Shown here piece after piece: positions 1-6,052 of a stretch of DNA of 7,844 nucleotides. Under the pieces are notes generated by a model. The model had not been told where the DNA came from, searched no databases, and saw nothing but the letters and a program-made list of their open reading frames with translations. Source of the DNA: Pseudobdellovibrionaceae bacterium (GTDB lineage Bacteria; Bdellovibrionota; Bdellovibrionia; Bdellovibrionales; JAMPXM01); contig JAEUWE010000451.1 of assembly GCA_016791465.1 (NCBI GenBank), forward strand, positions 1 to 7,844. The letters run 5' to 3'. The position numbers were made by a program, and so were the translations under genes. Position 1 is the stretch's first letter. Every line of letters starts with the position of its first letter.

Positions 1-572
1 GAGCAAAATCCACATCGAGTTCTGGTGCGGGCGTTCAGGGTGGCGGCGATGCTGTGTCTATTGTTGAAGAGACGTTGAATGGGGTGATGGAACGCGCGGG
101 GTTTGAGCTTGAGTTCAATGTTTCAACTGTCAAAAACGGCGAAACTGAGGACATCACGGTTGAGATGTCGGGAGCGGATGAAGAGCTTCTGACGGAGAAA
201 GATGGTTCGCTCCTCGATGCGTTTCAACTTTTAGTAAAGCGCGTTTTGCAGCATCAGCTTCCAGATGCGCGAGTCGAAGTTCACTTCGATAGTAACGGCT
301 TTCGTGAAGAGTCGACGCGTTCGCTTGTCGACTTGGCCGATAAGTTGAAAGACAAGTGCTTGGAATCTGGCAAGTCACAGTACATGCGAGCATTGGCCCC
401 AAAGGACCGCAAGACAGTTCATCAACATTTGGCTGGTGATGAGCGGGTTCGGAGCCGTTCGATCGGCGAAGGTCTTTTTAAGAAGATTAAAATCTATCCC
501 GCGAAAAGCGCAGTTCGTGAAGATATGGACGAACGTGCTGATGATCGCGAGGAAAATGCAGAGACAGTATGA
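1..572 (+). CDS. jag: Jag/KhpB RNA-binding protein (KH + R3H), 5' end missing
   Basis: The frame is open from the first complete codon at position 3 and has no stop before the TGA at 570-572, so the GTG at 54 is probably internal and the gene starts outside the window. About 189 residues are visible. They begin with a Ser/Gly-rich stretch (residues 3-17 of the fragment), which suits the linker after the Jag_N domain of this family. A KH-like domain follows (roughly residues 19-97), then an R3H domain with the RxxxH signature as R-K-T-V-H (about residues 136-140). An acidic tail ends the protein. The loop where the family usually has GKRG reads EKDG (about residues 65-68), so the first glycine is lost. 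Family members bind RNA in the cytoplasm and are usually encoded next to yidC. Downstream mnmE starts inside the stop codon (ATGA overlap), which implies translational coupling. The identity is fairly sure; the N-terminal part cannot be seen. Confidence 0.88.
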   Translation, partial: AKSTSSSGAGVQGGGDAVSIVEETLNGVMERAGFELEFNVSTVKNGETEDITVEMSGADEELLTEKDGSLLDAFQLLVKRVLQHQLPDARVEVHFDSNGFREESTRSLVDLADKLKDKCLESGKSQYMRALAPKDRKTVHQHLAGDERVRSRSIGEGLFKKIKIYPAKSAVREDMDERADDREENAETV

Positions 573-1969
573 TTCCAGCCAGACCAGGTGACGAGGACAC
601 AATATGTGCGATCTCGACTGCTCCTGGTGTGGGTGCGATATCGGTTATTCGGGTTTCTGGTTCAAAGGCGCTGTCGACGGTTTCCCGTCTAGCGCCTTTT
701 TTAGTTTCATGTCCCGAGTCCCACCGTCTTTACTTCGGGAGTTTGAAAGATCCGGCTTCTGGTGACCTGGTCGATGAGGTTCTGATCGCCTATTTTGCGA
801 ATGGTCGATCGTTTACCGGTGAAGAGACGATCGAGATTTCCTGTCATGGTGGAGATGCGATTTCGTCGCGAATTCTTGAACTTTTGATTGGGCAGGGCGC
901 GCGTCTCGCGCGGCCGGGTGAGTTTACTTATCGGGCTTTTTTGAATGGACGAGTCGACTTGGTTCAAGCCGAAGGTATTTTGGGTTTGATCGAGAGTCGG
1001 TCAAAGGAGAGTTCTGCTGCTGCGCTTTCACAACTGAAAGGCGAGCTGAGTCGTAAGTTTAGCGCGATTGAGGACGATTTGGTCTGGATTGGTGCTCAAC
1101 TTGAGGCCAGCATTGATTTTTCGTCTGATGGGATTGAGCTGAAACCGTCAAAGGATCTTCTGGATCGAGCTCAAAGGCTCAATTCTAGGGTCGGCGATTT
1201 GATTTCGAGTTACCAAAAAGGTCGGCTTCTTCGGAATGGTTTGGCGGTTGCGCTGGTGGGTTCGCCAAACGCCGGTAAATCGAGTTTATTGAACGCAATC
1301 GTCGAGGAAGAGCGCGCTATTGTCACCGACCAGCCCGGTACAACCCGGGATTGGATTGAAGTCGAGACGCGTTTTCATGGGACTCCGATTCGTTGGATTG
1401 ATACGGCAGGGATTCGTGAAACTCGGGATGTCGTTGAAAAGCTCGGCGTTGAGAAGAGCCTTCACGCCCGGAACACTGCGGATGCTGTGGTCGTGGTGAT
1501 CGACATCAGCGACACTGATTGGCGCGTTGGGTTTTCCGATTTTGTTCGTGGTGCAAAGAAGGCCGAGCATTACTTTTTCAACAAGATCGACTTGGACCGA
1601 ACCGGAGAATGGCGAGCGACGGCTGAGGCCGAAGCCGAACGTCTCGGTGTCGCTGGCCGCACGGTGTTTGGATCGGCGGTGACCGGCGATGGTATTGGTG
1701 AACTTAAAACTATGATTGCGGGTCCGCTACGCGAGATTGAGGGTGTTGGCGGCGCCGGCCTCGTCACTCAAGCTCGGCATGTTGAGGGTCTAAAAAAGAT
1801 TCAAGGTTCAGTGGTCAAGGCGCTGAATTTGATCGAAAAGGATGCGAGTCCGGAGTTAATCGCGTACGAGCTTCAGGTGGGACTCAAGGCGGTTCACGAG
1901 CTGCTTGGAAAAGTGTTTCACGAGCAGGTTATCGATCGGATTTTCAAAGAATTCTGTCTGGGGAAGTAG
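569..1969 (+). CDS. mnmE: tRNA modification GTPase MnmE (TrmE)
   Basis: MnmE is a dimeric, potassium-activated GTPase. With MnmG it adds an aminomethyl or carboxymethylaminomethyl group to C5 of uridine 34 in certain tRNAs. The 466-residue product has the family layout: an N-terminal tetrahydrofolate-binding domain with the usual DTI...APG.GAISVIRVSG opening (residues 10-31), then a helical domain interrupted by a G domain. Visible G motifs are G1 GSPNAGKS (231-238), a TTRD switch element, G3 DTAG (278-281) and G4 NKID (338-341). The C-terminus is CLGK (463-466), matching the catalytic CxGK tail of the family, so the protein looks complete and active. It is slightly longer than the 454-residue E. 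coli protein. The ATG overlaps the jag stop by 4 nt. A GAGGA at 549-553 is rather far upstream, so coupling to jag probably matters. mnmG follows after 5 nt. Confidence 0.97.
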   Translation: MIPARPGDEDTICAISTAPGVGAISVIRVSGSKALSTVSRLAPFLVSCPESHRLYFGSLKDPASGDLVDEVLIAYFANGRSFTGEETIEISCHGGDAISSRILELLIGQGARLARPGEFTYRAFLNGRVDLVQAEGILGLIESRSKESSAAALSQLKGELSRKFSAIEDDLVWIGAQLEASIDFSSDGIELKPSKDLLDRAQRLNSRVGDLISSYQKGRLLRNGLAVALVGSPNAGKSSLLNAIVEEERAIVTDQPGTTRDWIEVETRFHGTPIRWIDTAGIRETRDVVEKLGVEKSLHARNTADAVVVVIDISDTDWRVGFSDFVRGAKKAEHYFFNKIDLDRTGEWRATAEAEAERLGVAGRTVFGSAVTGDGIGELKTMIAGPLREIEGVGGAGLVTQARHVEGLKKIQGSVVKALNLIEKDASPELIAYELQVGLKAVHELLGKVFHEQVIDRIFKEFCLGK

Positions 1970-1974
1970 GCGGT

Positions 1975-3882
1975 ATGGCTTCAAATTTTGATTTTGACGT
2001 CATTGTTGTCGGCGCCGGACATGCTGGAGTTGAAGCTGCACTCGCCGCCTCTCGCATGGGGCAAAGCGTTTGTGTTGTTACAACAAACACGAGTCGAATC
2101 GGCTATATGAGTTGCAATCCGTCGATCGGCGGTTTGGCAAAAGGACACATGGTCCGGGAAATTGACGCGCTGGGTGGAGAGATGGGTCTCGCCGCGGATG
2201 CAACGTGTATTCAGTTTAAACGTTTGAATGCGCGAAAGGGACCAGCGGTCCGTGGCTCGCGAGCGCAATGTGACAAAGACCTCTATGTTGAGTTCATGAC
2301 ACGTTCGGTGCGCTCTGAGCCCGGCATTCAAATTGTCGCCGGTGAGGCGAAGTCGCTGATTTTAGAAGATGGTGTTTGTTACGGTATTGTTCTGCCCGAT
2401 GGCTCTCAGATTCGGGCTCGGTCAACTGTCATGACGACCGGTACATTCATGCGTGGCGTGATGCACGTTGGCCTGGAGCAACGCGAGGGCGGACGGATCG
2501 GAGATGTCGCGACTGTTGGTCTTAGTGATCAGTTGCGATCGATCGGTTTTGTTGTTCAGCGATTGAAGACTGGAACTCCTGCAAGGCTTAAGGCGGGTTC
2601 GATTGATTTCAGTAAAACGGTTGAACAGCGTGGCGACGAGCGTTTTTATCCATTTTCCGCGCGAAGTGCACGGGAGTTAAGTCTACCGCAGGTTTCATGC
2701 TGGTTAAGCCATACGAGTGAGAAGACTCACGACATCATAAGACGAAATCTTGATAAGAGCCCGATGTACTGCGGAAATATTGAGGGTCGAGGCCCGCGGT
2801 ATTGCCCAAGCATTGAAGACAAGATCACGCGGTTTGTTGATAAGATTTCCCACCAAACCTTTCTGGAGCCTGAAGGGCTATCGACGGATTCGATTTATTT
2901 GCAGGGCATCTCGACAAGCCTTCCCGAAGACGTTCAGCTTGAGTTCCTTCGTACCATTCCGGGGCTCGAGAATGTCGAGGTTCTCCGTTACGGTTACGCG
3001 GTTGAGTACGATTTTATCGAGCCGACACAGATTCGGCATAGCCTAGAGACTCGTGCTGTGAAGGGATTGTTCTTGGCGGGTCAGATCAACGGAACGAGTG
3101 GCTATGAAGAGGCTGCCGCTCAGGGGTTTATCGCTGGGGTTAACGCTGCGTTAAGGAATGAAGAGAGAGAGTCGTTCGTCTTAAGACGAGACGAAGCCTA
3201 TGTCGGCGTCCTCATCGATGACTTGGTGACGAAGGGAACGAGTGAGCCGTATCGGATGTTCACATCGCGTGCGGAGTACCGACTTGTATTAAGAGAAGAC
3301 AATACCCTCGAACGGCTTTGGTCCCGAGCCAAAGGTCTTGGTATCCTAGGTGCGGATCGAGAGGCCCACCTGGAGGCGGTACTCGACCAAAGGCGAGGTC
3401 TGAGTGAGCGGCTGAAGAATTGTGTACTGGTACCCAATGCGGAGACTCAAGAGAAGCTTGAGGCGTTAGGTACCGCAAGGCTTCTGAAGCCGATGACGGC
3501 CGAGGAAGTATTGCGTCGACCGGAAATTGGTTATGAGGACCTTGAGTCTTTTGGTTTCGAACCGGTGCCTGTAGAGGTGTCTGAGCCAATTGAGATTCAA
3601 GTTAAATATGCCGGCTATATCGATCGTGAACTTGAGCAGATTGCTGCTGTTCGACGATTGGAAATGACCCGACTTCCTCTCGACCTTCCCTACGACGAGA
3701 TAAGAGGTTTGTCGAAGGAGGAGCAGGAAAAGCTTCTCGAGAAGAAACCAGAGACATTGGGTCAAGCAAGCCGAATGAGCGGCGTGAACCCGTCTGCTGT
3801 TCAGGCAATTATTGTTTTTCTGAAGGGAAAGGAAAAACGAGATAATGGCGAGCGAAAATTTGAAAGCGGAGTTGATGCCTGA
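1975..3882 (+). CDS. mnmG: tRNA uridine-34 carboxymethylaminomethyl synthesis enzyme MnmG (GidA)
   Basis: MnmG is the FAD-dependent partner of MnmE; it uses NADH and a folate-carried one-carbon unit to modify U34 of tRNA. The 635-residue product is close to the 629 of E. coli. The N-terminal dinucleotide-binding motif GAGHAG is at residues 13-18. The conserved SCNPSIGG block is at 46-53 with Cys47. The GRGPRYCPSIEDK block places Cys at 277. Both cysteines fall at the E. coli numbering of the residues known to be important. NGTSGYEEAAAQG and SRAEYRLVLREDN are further family blocks, and the C-terminal tRNA-binding helical domain (YAGYI through LGQASRMSG) is complete. After the usual end there is a hydrophilic tail of about 17 residues, and its last codons overlap the rsmG start by 38 nt. 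The ATG sits 5 nt after the mnmE stop with AGG at 1968-1970. Confidence 0.98.
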   Translation: MASNFDFDVIVVGAGHAGVEAALAASRMGQSVCVVTTNTSRIGYMSCNPSIGGLAKGHMVREIDALGGEMGLAADATCIQFKRLNARKGPAVRGSRAQCDKDLYVEFMTRSVRSEPGIQIVAGEAKSLILEDGVCYGIVLPDGSQIRARSTVMTTGTFMRGVMHVGLEQREGGRIGDVATVGLSDQLRSIGFVVQRLKTGTPARLKAGSIDFSKTVEQRGDERFYPFSARSARELSLPQVSCWLSHTSEKTHDIIRRNLDKSPMYCGNIEGRGPRYCPSIEDKITRFVDKISHQTFLEPEGLSTDSIYLQGISTSLPEDVQLEFLRTIPGLENVEVLRYGYAVEYDFIEPTQIRHSLETRAVKGLFLAGQINGTSGYEEAAAQGFIAGVNAALRNEERESFVLRRDEAYVGVLIDDLVTKGTSEPYRMFTSRAEYRLVLREDNTLERLWSRAKGLGILGADREAHLEAVLDQRRGLSERLKNCVLVPNAETQEKLEALGTARLLKPMTAEEVLRRPEIGYEDLESFGFEPVPVEVSEPIEIQVKYAGYIDRELEQIAAVRRLEMTRLPLDLPYDEIRGLSKEEQEKLLEKKPETLGQASRMSGVNPSAVQAIIVFLKGKEKRDNGERKFESGVDA

Positions 3883-4510
3883 TGGTTCTCGTCTAGCGGA
3901 GTGGATTCCGAATTTATCGGAAGCAGAACTGCAGGCGTTGAAGATTTACCTGCGAGAGTTGGGTCGATTTAATAAGAATCTAAATCTCATTAGTGCGAGC
4001 ACTGTTCCCAAAGCGGATTCTGTTCATGTGGCCGATGCGGTTATGGCATGGTGCATCATAAAGACACTGATCCCTCCTGGAAGCACGGTTTCTGACTTTG
4101 GCAGTGGCAATGGAATTCCGGGAATCATATTTGCTGCGCTCGCGCCAGACCTCAAGTTTCGTGTGATCGATAGAGATGTTCGTAAGCTCGAGTTTTTGAA
4201 ACATGCGGGCGCATCTATGGGACTCAAGAACATTGCGTTCATTACGCGTGATATTGCGGACCTTGAGGATGAATCGGTTCAATTTGCGGTTTCGAGAGGC
4301 TTTGCTCCGATTGGTAAATCGTTGCTCTTATCTCGGAAGTCGATGGCGCCAGGTGGTCGATTTTTCATGATGAAGGGTGAAGGCTGGGCGCGTGAGGTTG
4401 CCGACGTTCCAAGTCAGCTTTTTTCTGTGTGGAATACGCAGATGGTGGGGCAATACTCAATTCCCGAGAGCAATGCCGAGTTTGTCGTTATTGAGGCTAC
4501 CAAGAAGTAG
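3845..4510 (+). CDS. rsmG: 16S rRNA (guanine-N7) methyltransferase RsmG (GidB)
   Basis: RsmG uses S-adenosylmethionine to methylate N7 of G527 (E. coli numbering) in the 530 loop of 16S rRNA; loss gives low-level streptomycin resistance in many bacteria. The 221-residue product carries the SAM-binding loop as SDFGSGNGIPG (83-93). An acidic residue at the end of the next strand (VIDRD, 107-111) is the likely ribose contact. The family VSRGFAP block is at 149-155, and APGGRFFMMKG (168-178) forms the late strand. The frame opens at ATG 3845, 38 nt inside mnmG, with purine-rich AAGGAA upstream. ATG 3875 (residue 11) is an alternative, and GGAG at 3868-3871 is only 3 nt before it, which would give a length nearer the usual 207. 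It is the last gene of the rightward block; its stop lies 3 nt before a parS site. Confidence 0.95.
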   Translation: MASENLKAELMPDGSRLAEWIPNLSEAELQALKIYLRELGRFNKNLNLISASTVPKADSVHVADAVMAWCIIKTLIPPGSTVSDFGSGNGIPGIIFAALAPDLKFRVIDRDVRKLEFLKHAGASMGLKNIAFITRDIADLEDESVQFAVSRGFAPIGKSLLLSRKSMAPGGRFFMMKGEGWAREVADVPSQLFSVWNTQMVGQYSIPESNAEFVVIEATKK

Positions 4511-4513
4511 AAA

Positions 4514-4529
4514 TGTTCCACGTGGAACA
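4514..4529. promoter_or_regulatory. parS: parS site 1 (ParB loading site)
   Basis: The sequence TGTTCCACGTGGAACA is a perfect 16-bp palindrome and fits the near-universal chromosomal parS consensus TGTTNCACGTGNAACA. ParB binds such sites, and CTP-dependent clamping then lets it slide onto flanking DNA. The site occupies the 28-bp gap between the convergent rsmG and lipoprotein genes: 3 nt after one stop codon and 9 nt from the other. An identical copy lies 611 bp to the right, and parAB follow, so the assignment is strong. Confidence 0.95.
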
Positions 4530-4538
4530 CTTCCGGCC

Positions 4539-5093
4539 TCAATGGGCTGGCTTTTCACCGGAACCACCCTTTGAAGCGGCTTTGGCTTTCTCCTCGATCT
4601 CTTTTCGGGTCTCATCAATCGACTTTCGGTTATAGCGATCGGTTTTTGGAACCGATTTGCTCCATTCTCGTGGTGCCGCCCTCAGTTTCCCAACCAACTC
4701 GTAAGCTTCTTTAGTCTCTGGATTGGGCCAAGGCTTTCCAGCGTTAAATGCCTTGAGATAGTCTTCCCTCGCGTAGGCCTTCCGTTTTTCGGCCCGAATT
4801 TCGTAGTACAGCGCCTCTTGCTCAAGCTGAACAAGTTTTGCCTCCTTGTTTTTTAGGTCTTGGCGCATCTTTCTTAGTGATGGGTCTCGTGGAGGAAGCT
4901 TTTCAAGCTCCTCCTTGGCCGTCTTTATTTCCTCGGATACCTTGTCGGCCTCTGCCTTCGCCAGTGCTGCCTTTTCTCCGATATCGCGGTAGATTGGATC
5001 AATCAGTTCCGGCGTTGGATTTGGGCGTGAACATCCAAGAATGAACAAGAAAGATAAGCAGACTATGCTCAGAATCTGCTTTTGCCTGATCAT
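4539..5093 (-). CDS. Uncharacterised coiled-coil lipoprotein between two parS sites
   Basis: I do not recognise this family. The product has 184 residues if started at the ATG at 5093-5091; a GAGGTGA Shine-Dalgarno lies 6 nt upstream, whereas the in-frame TTG two codons earlier would abut it with no spacer. The N-terminus is a lipoprotein signal: a short basic start (MIRQKQ), a hydrophobic core, and a lipobox ILGC with Cys21 as the lipidation site. Ser at +2 would favour outer-membrane sorting under the E. coli rule, which may not hold here. A Pro-rich linker (PNPTPE) follows, then a highly charged Lys/Glu/Ala-rich segment (about residues 36-105) with coiled-coil character and one LPPRDPS break, a more mixed region with KPWPNPE, and a low-complexity Lys/Gly tail. 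It is the only leftward gene here, convergent with rsmG and divergent from parA, with parS at each end. A link to origin anchoring is tempting but unproven. Confidence 0.85.
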   Translation of the reverse strand: MIRQKQILSIVCLSFLFILGCSRPNPTPELIDPIYRDIGEKAALAKAEADKVSEEIKTAKEELEKLPPRDPSLRKMRQDLKNKEAKLVQLEQEALYYEIRAEKRKAYAREDYLKAFNAGKPWPNPETKEAYELVGKLRAAPREWSKSVPKTDRYNRKSIDETRKEIEEKAKAASKGGSGEKPAH

Positions 5094-5102
5094 GATCAAT
5101 CA
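5090..5102. repeat. 13-bp direct repeat, copy 1, left of parS 2
   Basis: TCATGATCAATCA occurs here and again at 5142-5154, 52 bp downstream, one copy on each side of parS 2. This copy contains the start codon of the leftward lipoprotein gene and part of its translation initiation region. Both copies include the palindrome TGATCA. Confidence 0.8.
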
Positions 5103-5106
5103 CCTC
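5100..5106 (-). promoter_or_regulatory. Ribosome binding site deciding the lipoprotein start
   Basis: Read on the minus strand this is GAGGTGA, followed by 6 nt and then ATG (5093-5091). The spacing selects that ATG over the in-frame TTG at 5099-5097, which directly abuts the site. Confidence 0.75.
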
Positions 5107-5124
5107 ACCAGCTGTGTAATCAGA

Positions 5125-5140
5125 TGTTCCACGTGGAACA
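5125..5140. promoter_or_regulatory. parS: parS site 2 (ParB loading site)
   Basis: This is the same perfect palindrome TGTTCCACGTGGAACA as at 4514-4529. Here the symmetry extends one base pair each side (5124-5141, 18 bp). It lies in the divergent gap between the lipoprotein gene and parA, 31 bp upstream of the lipoprotein start codon and about 100 bp upstream of the parA start. Bound ParB could therefore affect both promoters as well as load for segregation. Confidence 0.95.
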
Positions 5141-5141
5141 T

Positions 5142-5154
5142 TCATGATCAATCA
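5142..5154. repeat. 13-bp direct repeat, copy 2, right of parS 2
   Basis: This is an exact second copy of TCATGATCAATCA, with the first at 5090-5102. The bases beyond are also similar (CCT against ACCT). The ATG inside this copy (5144) is in frame with parA but is judged not to be its start. Confidence 0.8.
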
Positions 5155-5170
5155 ACCTATCGGCGCGTTG

Positions 5171-5185
5171 CTCATTCAAAATGAG
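5171..5185. repeat. Inverted repeat just upstream of the parA -35 box
   Basis: CTCATT and AATGAG form perfect 6-bp arms around a 3-nt centre (CAA). The repeat directly abuts the proposed -35 hexamer at 5186. It could be an operator half-site pair or a small hairpin; no regulator can be named from the sequence. Confidence 0.45.
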
Positions 5186-5214
5186 TTGAAAATTGTTCTA
5201 CGACGGAGTCTAAC
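5186..5214 (+). promoter_or_regulatory. Putative sigma70-type parAB promoter
   Basis: TTGAAA (5186-5191, 5 of 6 to consensus) and TCTAAC (5209-5214, 4 of 6) are separated by 17 nt. Transcription would start near 5220, leaving a leader of about 22 nt that carries the parA Shine-Dalgarno. If real, it excludes the upstream ATG at 5144 as the parA start. It would also serve parB and the bactofilin gene. Confidence 0.5.
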
Positions 5215-5218
5215 AATT
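5191..5218. repeat. Inverted repeat overlapping the parA promoter
   Basis: AATTGTT (5191-5197) and AACAATT (5212-5218) are perfect 7-bp inverted arms with a 14-bp centre, so arm centres are 21 bp apart, two helical turns. One arm touches the -35 box and the other overlaps the -10 box, the geometry expected of a dimeric repressor operator. It differs from the parS sequence, so ParB is not an obvious binder. Confidence 0.45.
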
Positions 5219-5232
5219 CTAGACACACCAGC

Positions 5233-5238
5233 GGAGGG
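5233..5238 (+). promoter_or_regulatory. Ribosome binding site deciding the parA start
   Basis: GGAGGG lies 4 nt before GTG at 5243-5245. It is much stronger than anything in front of the upstream ATG at 5144 and resembles the site used by parB (6034-6039). Confidence 0.75.
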
Positions 5239-5242
5239 TTAC

Positions 5243-6052
5243 GTGGCTAGAGTCATTTGTATCGCGAATCAGAAGGGCGGAGTCGGGAAGACGACGACAT
5301 CGGTTAACCTGTCGGCGAGCCTGGCACATCGAGGCCGAAAGGTCCTCCTTGTTGATCTCGATCCGCAGGGAAATGCGTCAAGTGGCCTCGGCCTCAAGAA
5401 GCATGAGTATCAAGAAGCCAATATCTACCACGTTTTAATTGGTGAAAAGACCATTGCGGATATTCGCCTACCCACATCTCAGGAACGCCTAACGGTTGCA
5501 CCAGCGACGCCAGATCTCGTCGGTGCCGAGATTGAACTCGTGGATGCGCAGCGTCGAGAATATCGCCTTCGTGAGGCGATTGCCGCTGTTGCCTCAGAAT
5601 ATGACTACGTTTTAATCGACTGCCCGCCTTCGCTTGGTCTATTGACTCTCAATGCCCTTGCTGCGGCCAATACCTTCCTTGTTCCTCTCCAGTGTGAGTA
5701 CTATGCCCTTGAGGGTTTGAGTCAGCTTTTGACGACCGCGGGTCTTGTTAAAAAGAACATCAACCCTGAACTGAGAATTGAAGGCATTTTGCTCACGATG
5801 TTTGCCGCGAGCAACAACCTCAGCCATCAGGTTGTTTCTGAAATTCAAACGCATTTTGGCGACAAGGTTTTCAAAGCGATTATTCCTCGCAACGTGCGAC
5901 TGAGCGAAGCCCCCTCACACGGTCAGTCGATTATCGCCTACGAACCGAAGTCCGTCGGTGCACTGAAATACCTTGAGCTGGCTGACGAACTCGACAAACG
6001 AGTGTTCGCGGATATCCAGCCACCTGTTTTCTCGGAGGGTCCAAATGCCTGA
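5243..6052 (+). CDS. parA: Chromosome partitioning ATPase ParA (Soj)
   Basis: ParA is a deviant-Walker ATPase: the ATP-bound dimer coats the nucleoid, and ParB-parS complexes stimulate hydrolysis and follow the gradient, moving the origin. With the GTG start the protein has 269 residues and opens as MARVICIANQKGG, the standard beginning of short chromosomal ParA proteins. The deviant Walker A box KGGVGKTT is at 11-18 with the signature lysine at 11. The A' motif DLDPQGN is at 38-44, Walker B VLIDCPPS at 123-130, and the late PRNVRLSEAPSHG block, which carries conserved basic residues, at 215-227. There is no N-terminal helix-turn-helix, so it is not the plasmid type that represses its own operon. 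Starting at ATG 5144 would add 33 residues atypical of the family and place the start against parS 2, so I reject it. The 3' end overlaps parB by 8 nt. Confidence 0.95.
   Translation: MARVICIANQKGGVGKTTTSVNLSASLAHRGRKVLLVDLDPQGNASSGLGLKKHEYQEANIYHVLIGEKTIADIRLPTSQERLTVAPATPDLVGAEIELVDAQRREYRLREAIAAVASEYDYVLIDCPPSLGLLTLNALAAANTFLVPLQCEYYALEGLSQLLTTAGLVKKNINPELRIEGILLTMFAASNNLSHQVVSEIQTHFGDKVFKAIIPRNVRLSEAPSHGQSIIAYEPKSVGALKYLELADELDKRVFADIQPPVFSEGPNA
6034..6039 (+). promoter_or_regulatory. Ribosome binding site deciding the parB start
   Basis: GGAGGG is 5 nt before ATG 6045, inside the end of parA. It supports that start over the in-frame ATG at 5973, which lies well inside parA and would add 24 residues unlike the family. 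Confidence 0.8.

Noticed and set aside
1914..1922. TGTTTCACG near the end of mnmE, half of a parS of the TGTTTCACGTGAAACA type
   Set aside because: The second half (AGCAGG) does not match and the local sites use TGTTCCACG; it lies in a conserved coding stretch, so chance is likely.
4511..4530. parS 1 palindrome acting as a transcription terminator between convergent genes
   Set aside because: The hairpin is possible but no U-rich tract follows on either strand; parS function explains the palindrome fully.
4531..4563. TTCCGG...CCGGAA inverted repeat after rsmG as a terminator
   Set aside because: The arms are only 6 bp with a 21-nt loop and no following T-run, and the right arm lies inside the lipoprotein coding region.
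4838..5044. 68-codon rightward frame opposite the lipoprotein gene
   Set aside because: It is antisense to a gene with a convincing signal peptide and coiled coil, and has no recognisable protein features.
5973..6044. Upstream ATG extending parB by 24 residues
   Set aside because: It is deep in parA, has no good ribosome site, and the extra residues do not resemble ParB; ATG 6045 has GGAGGG at ideal spacing.
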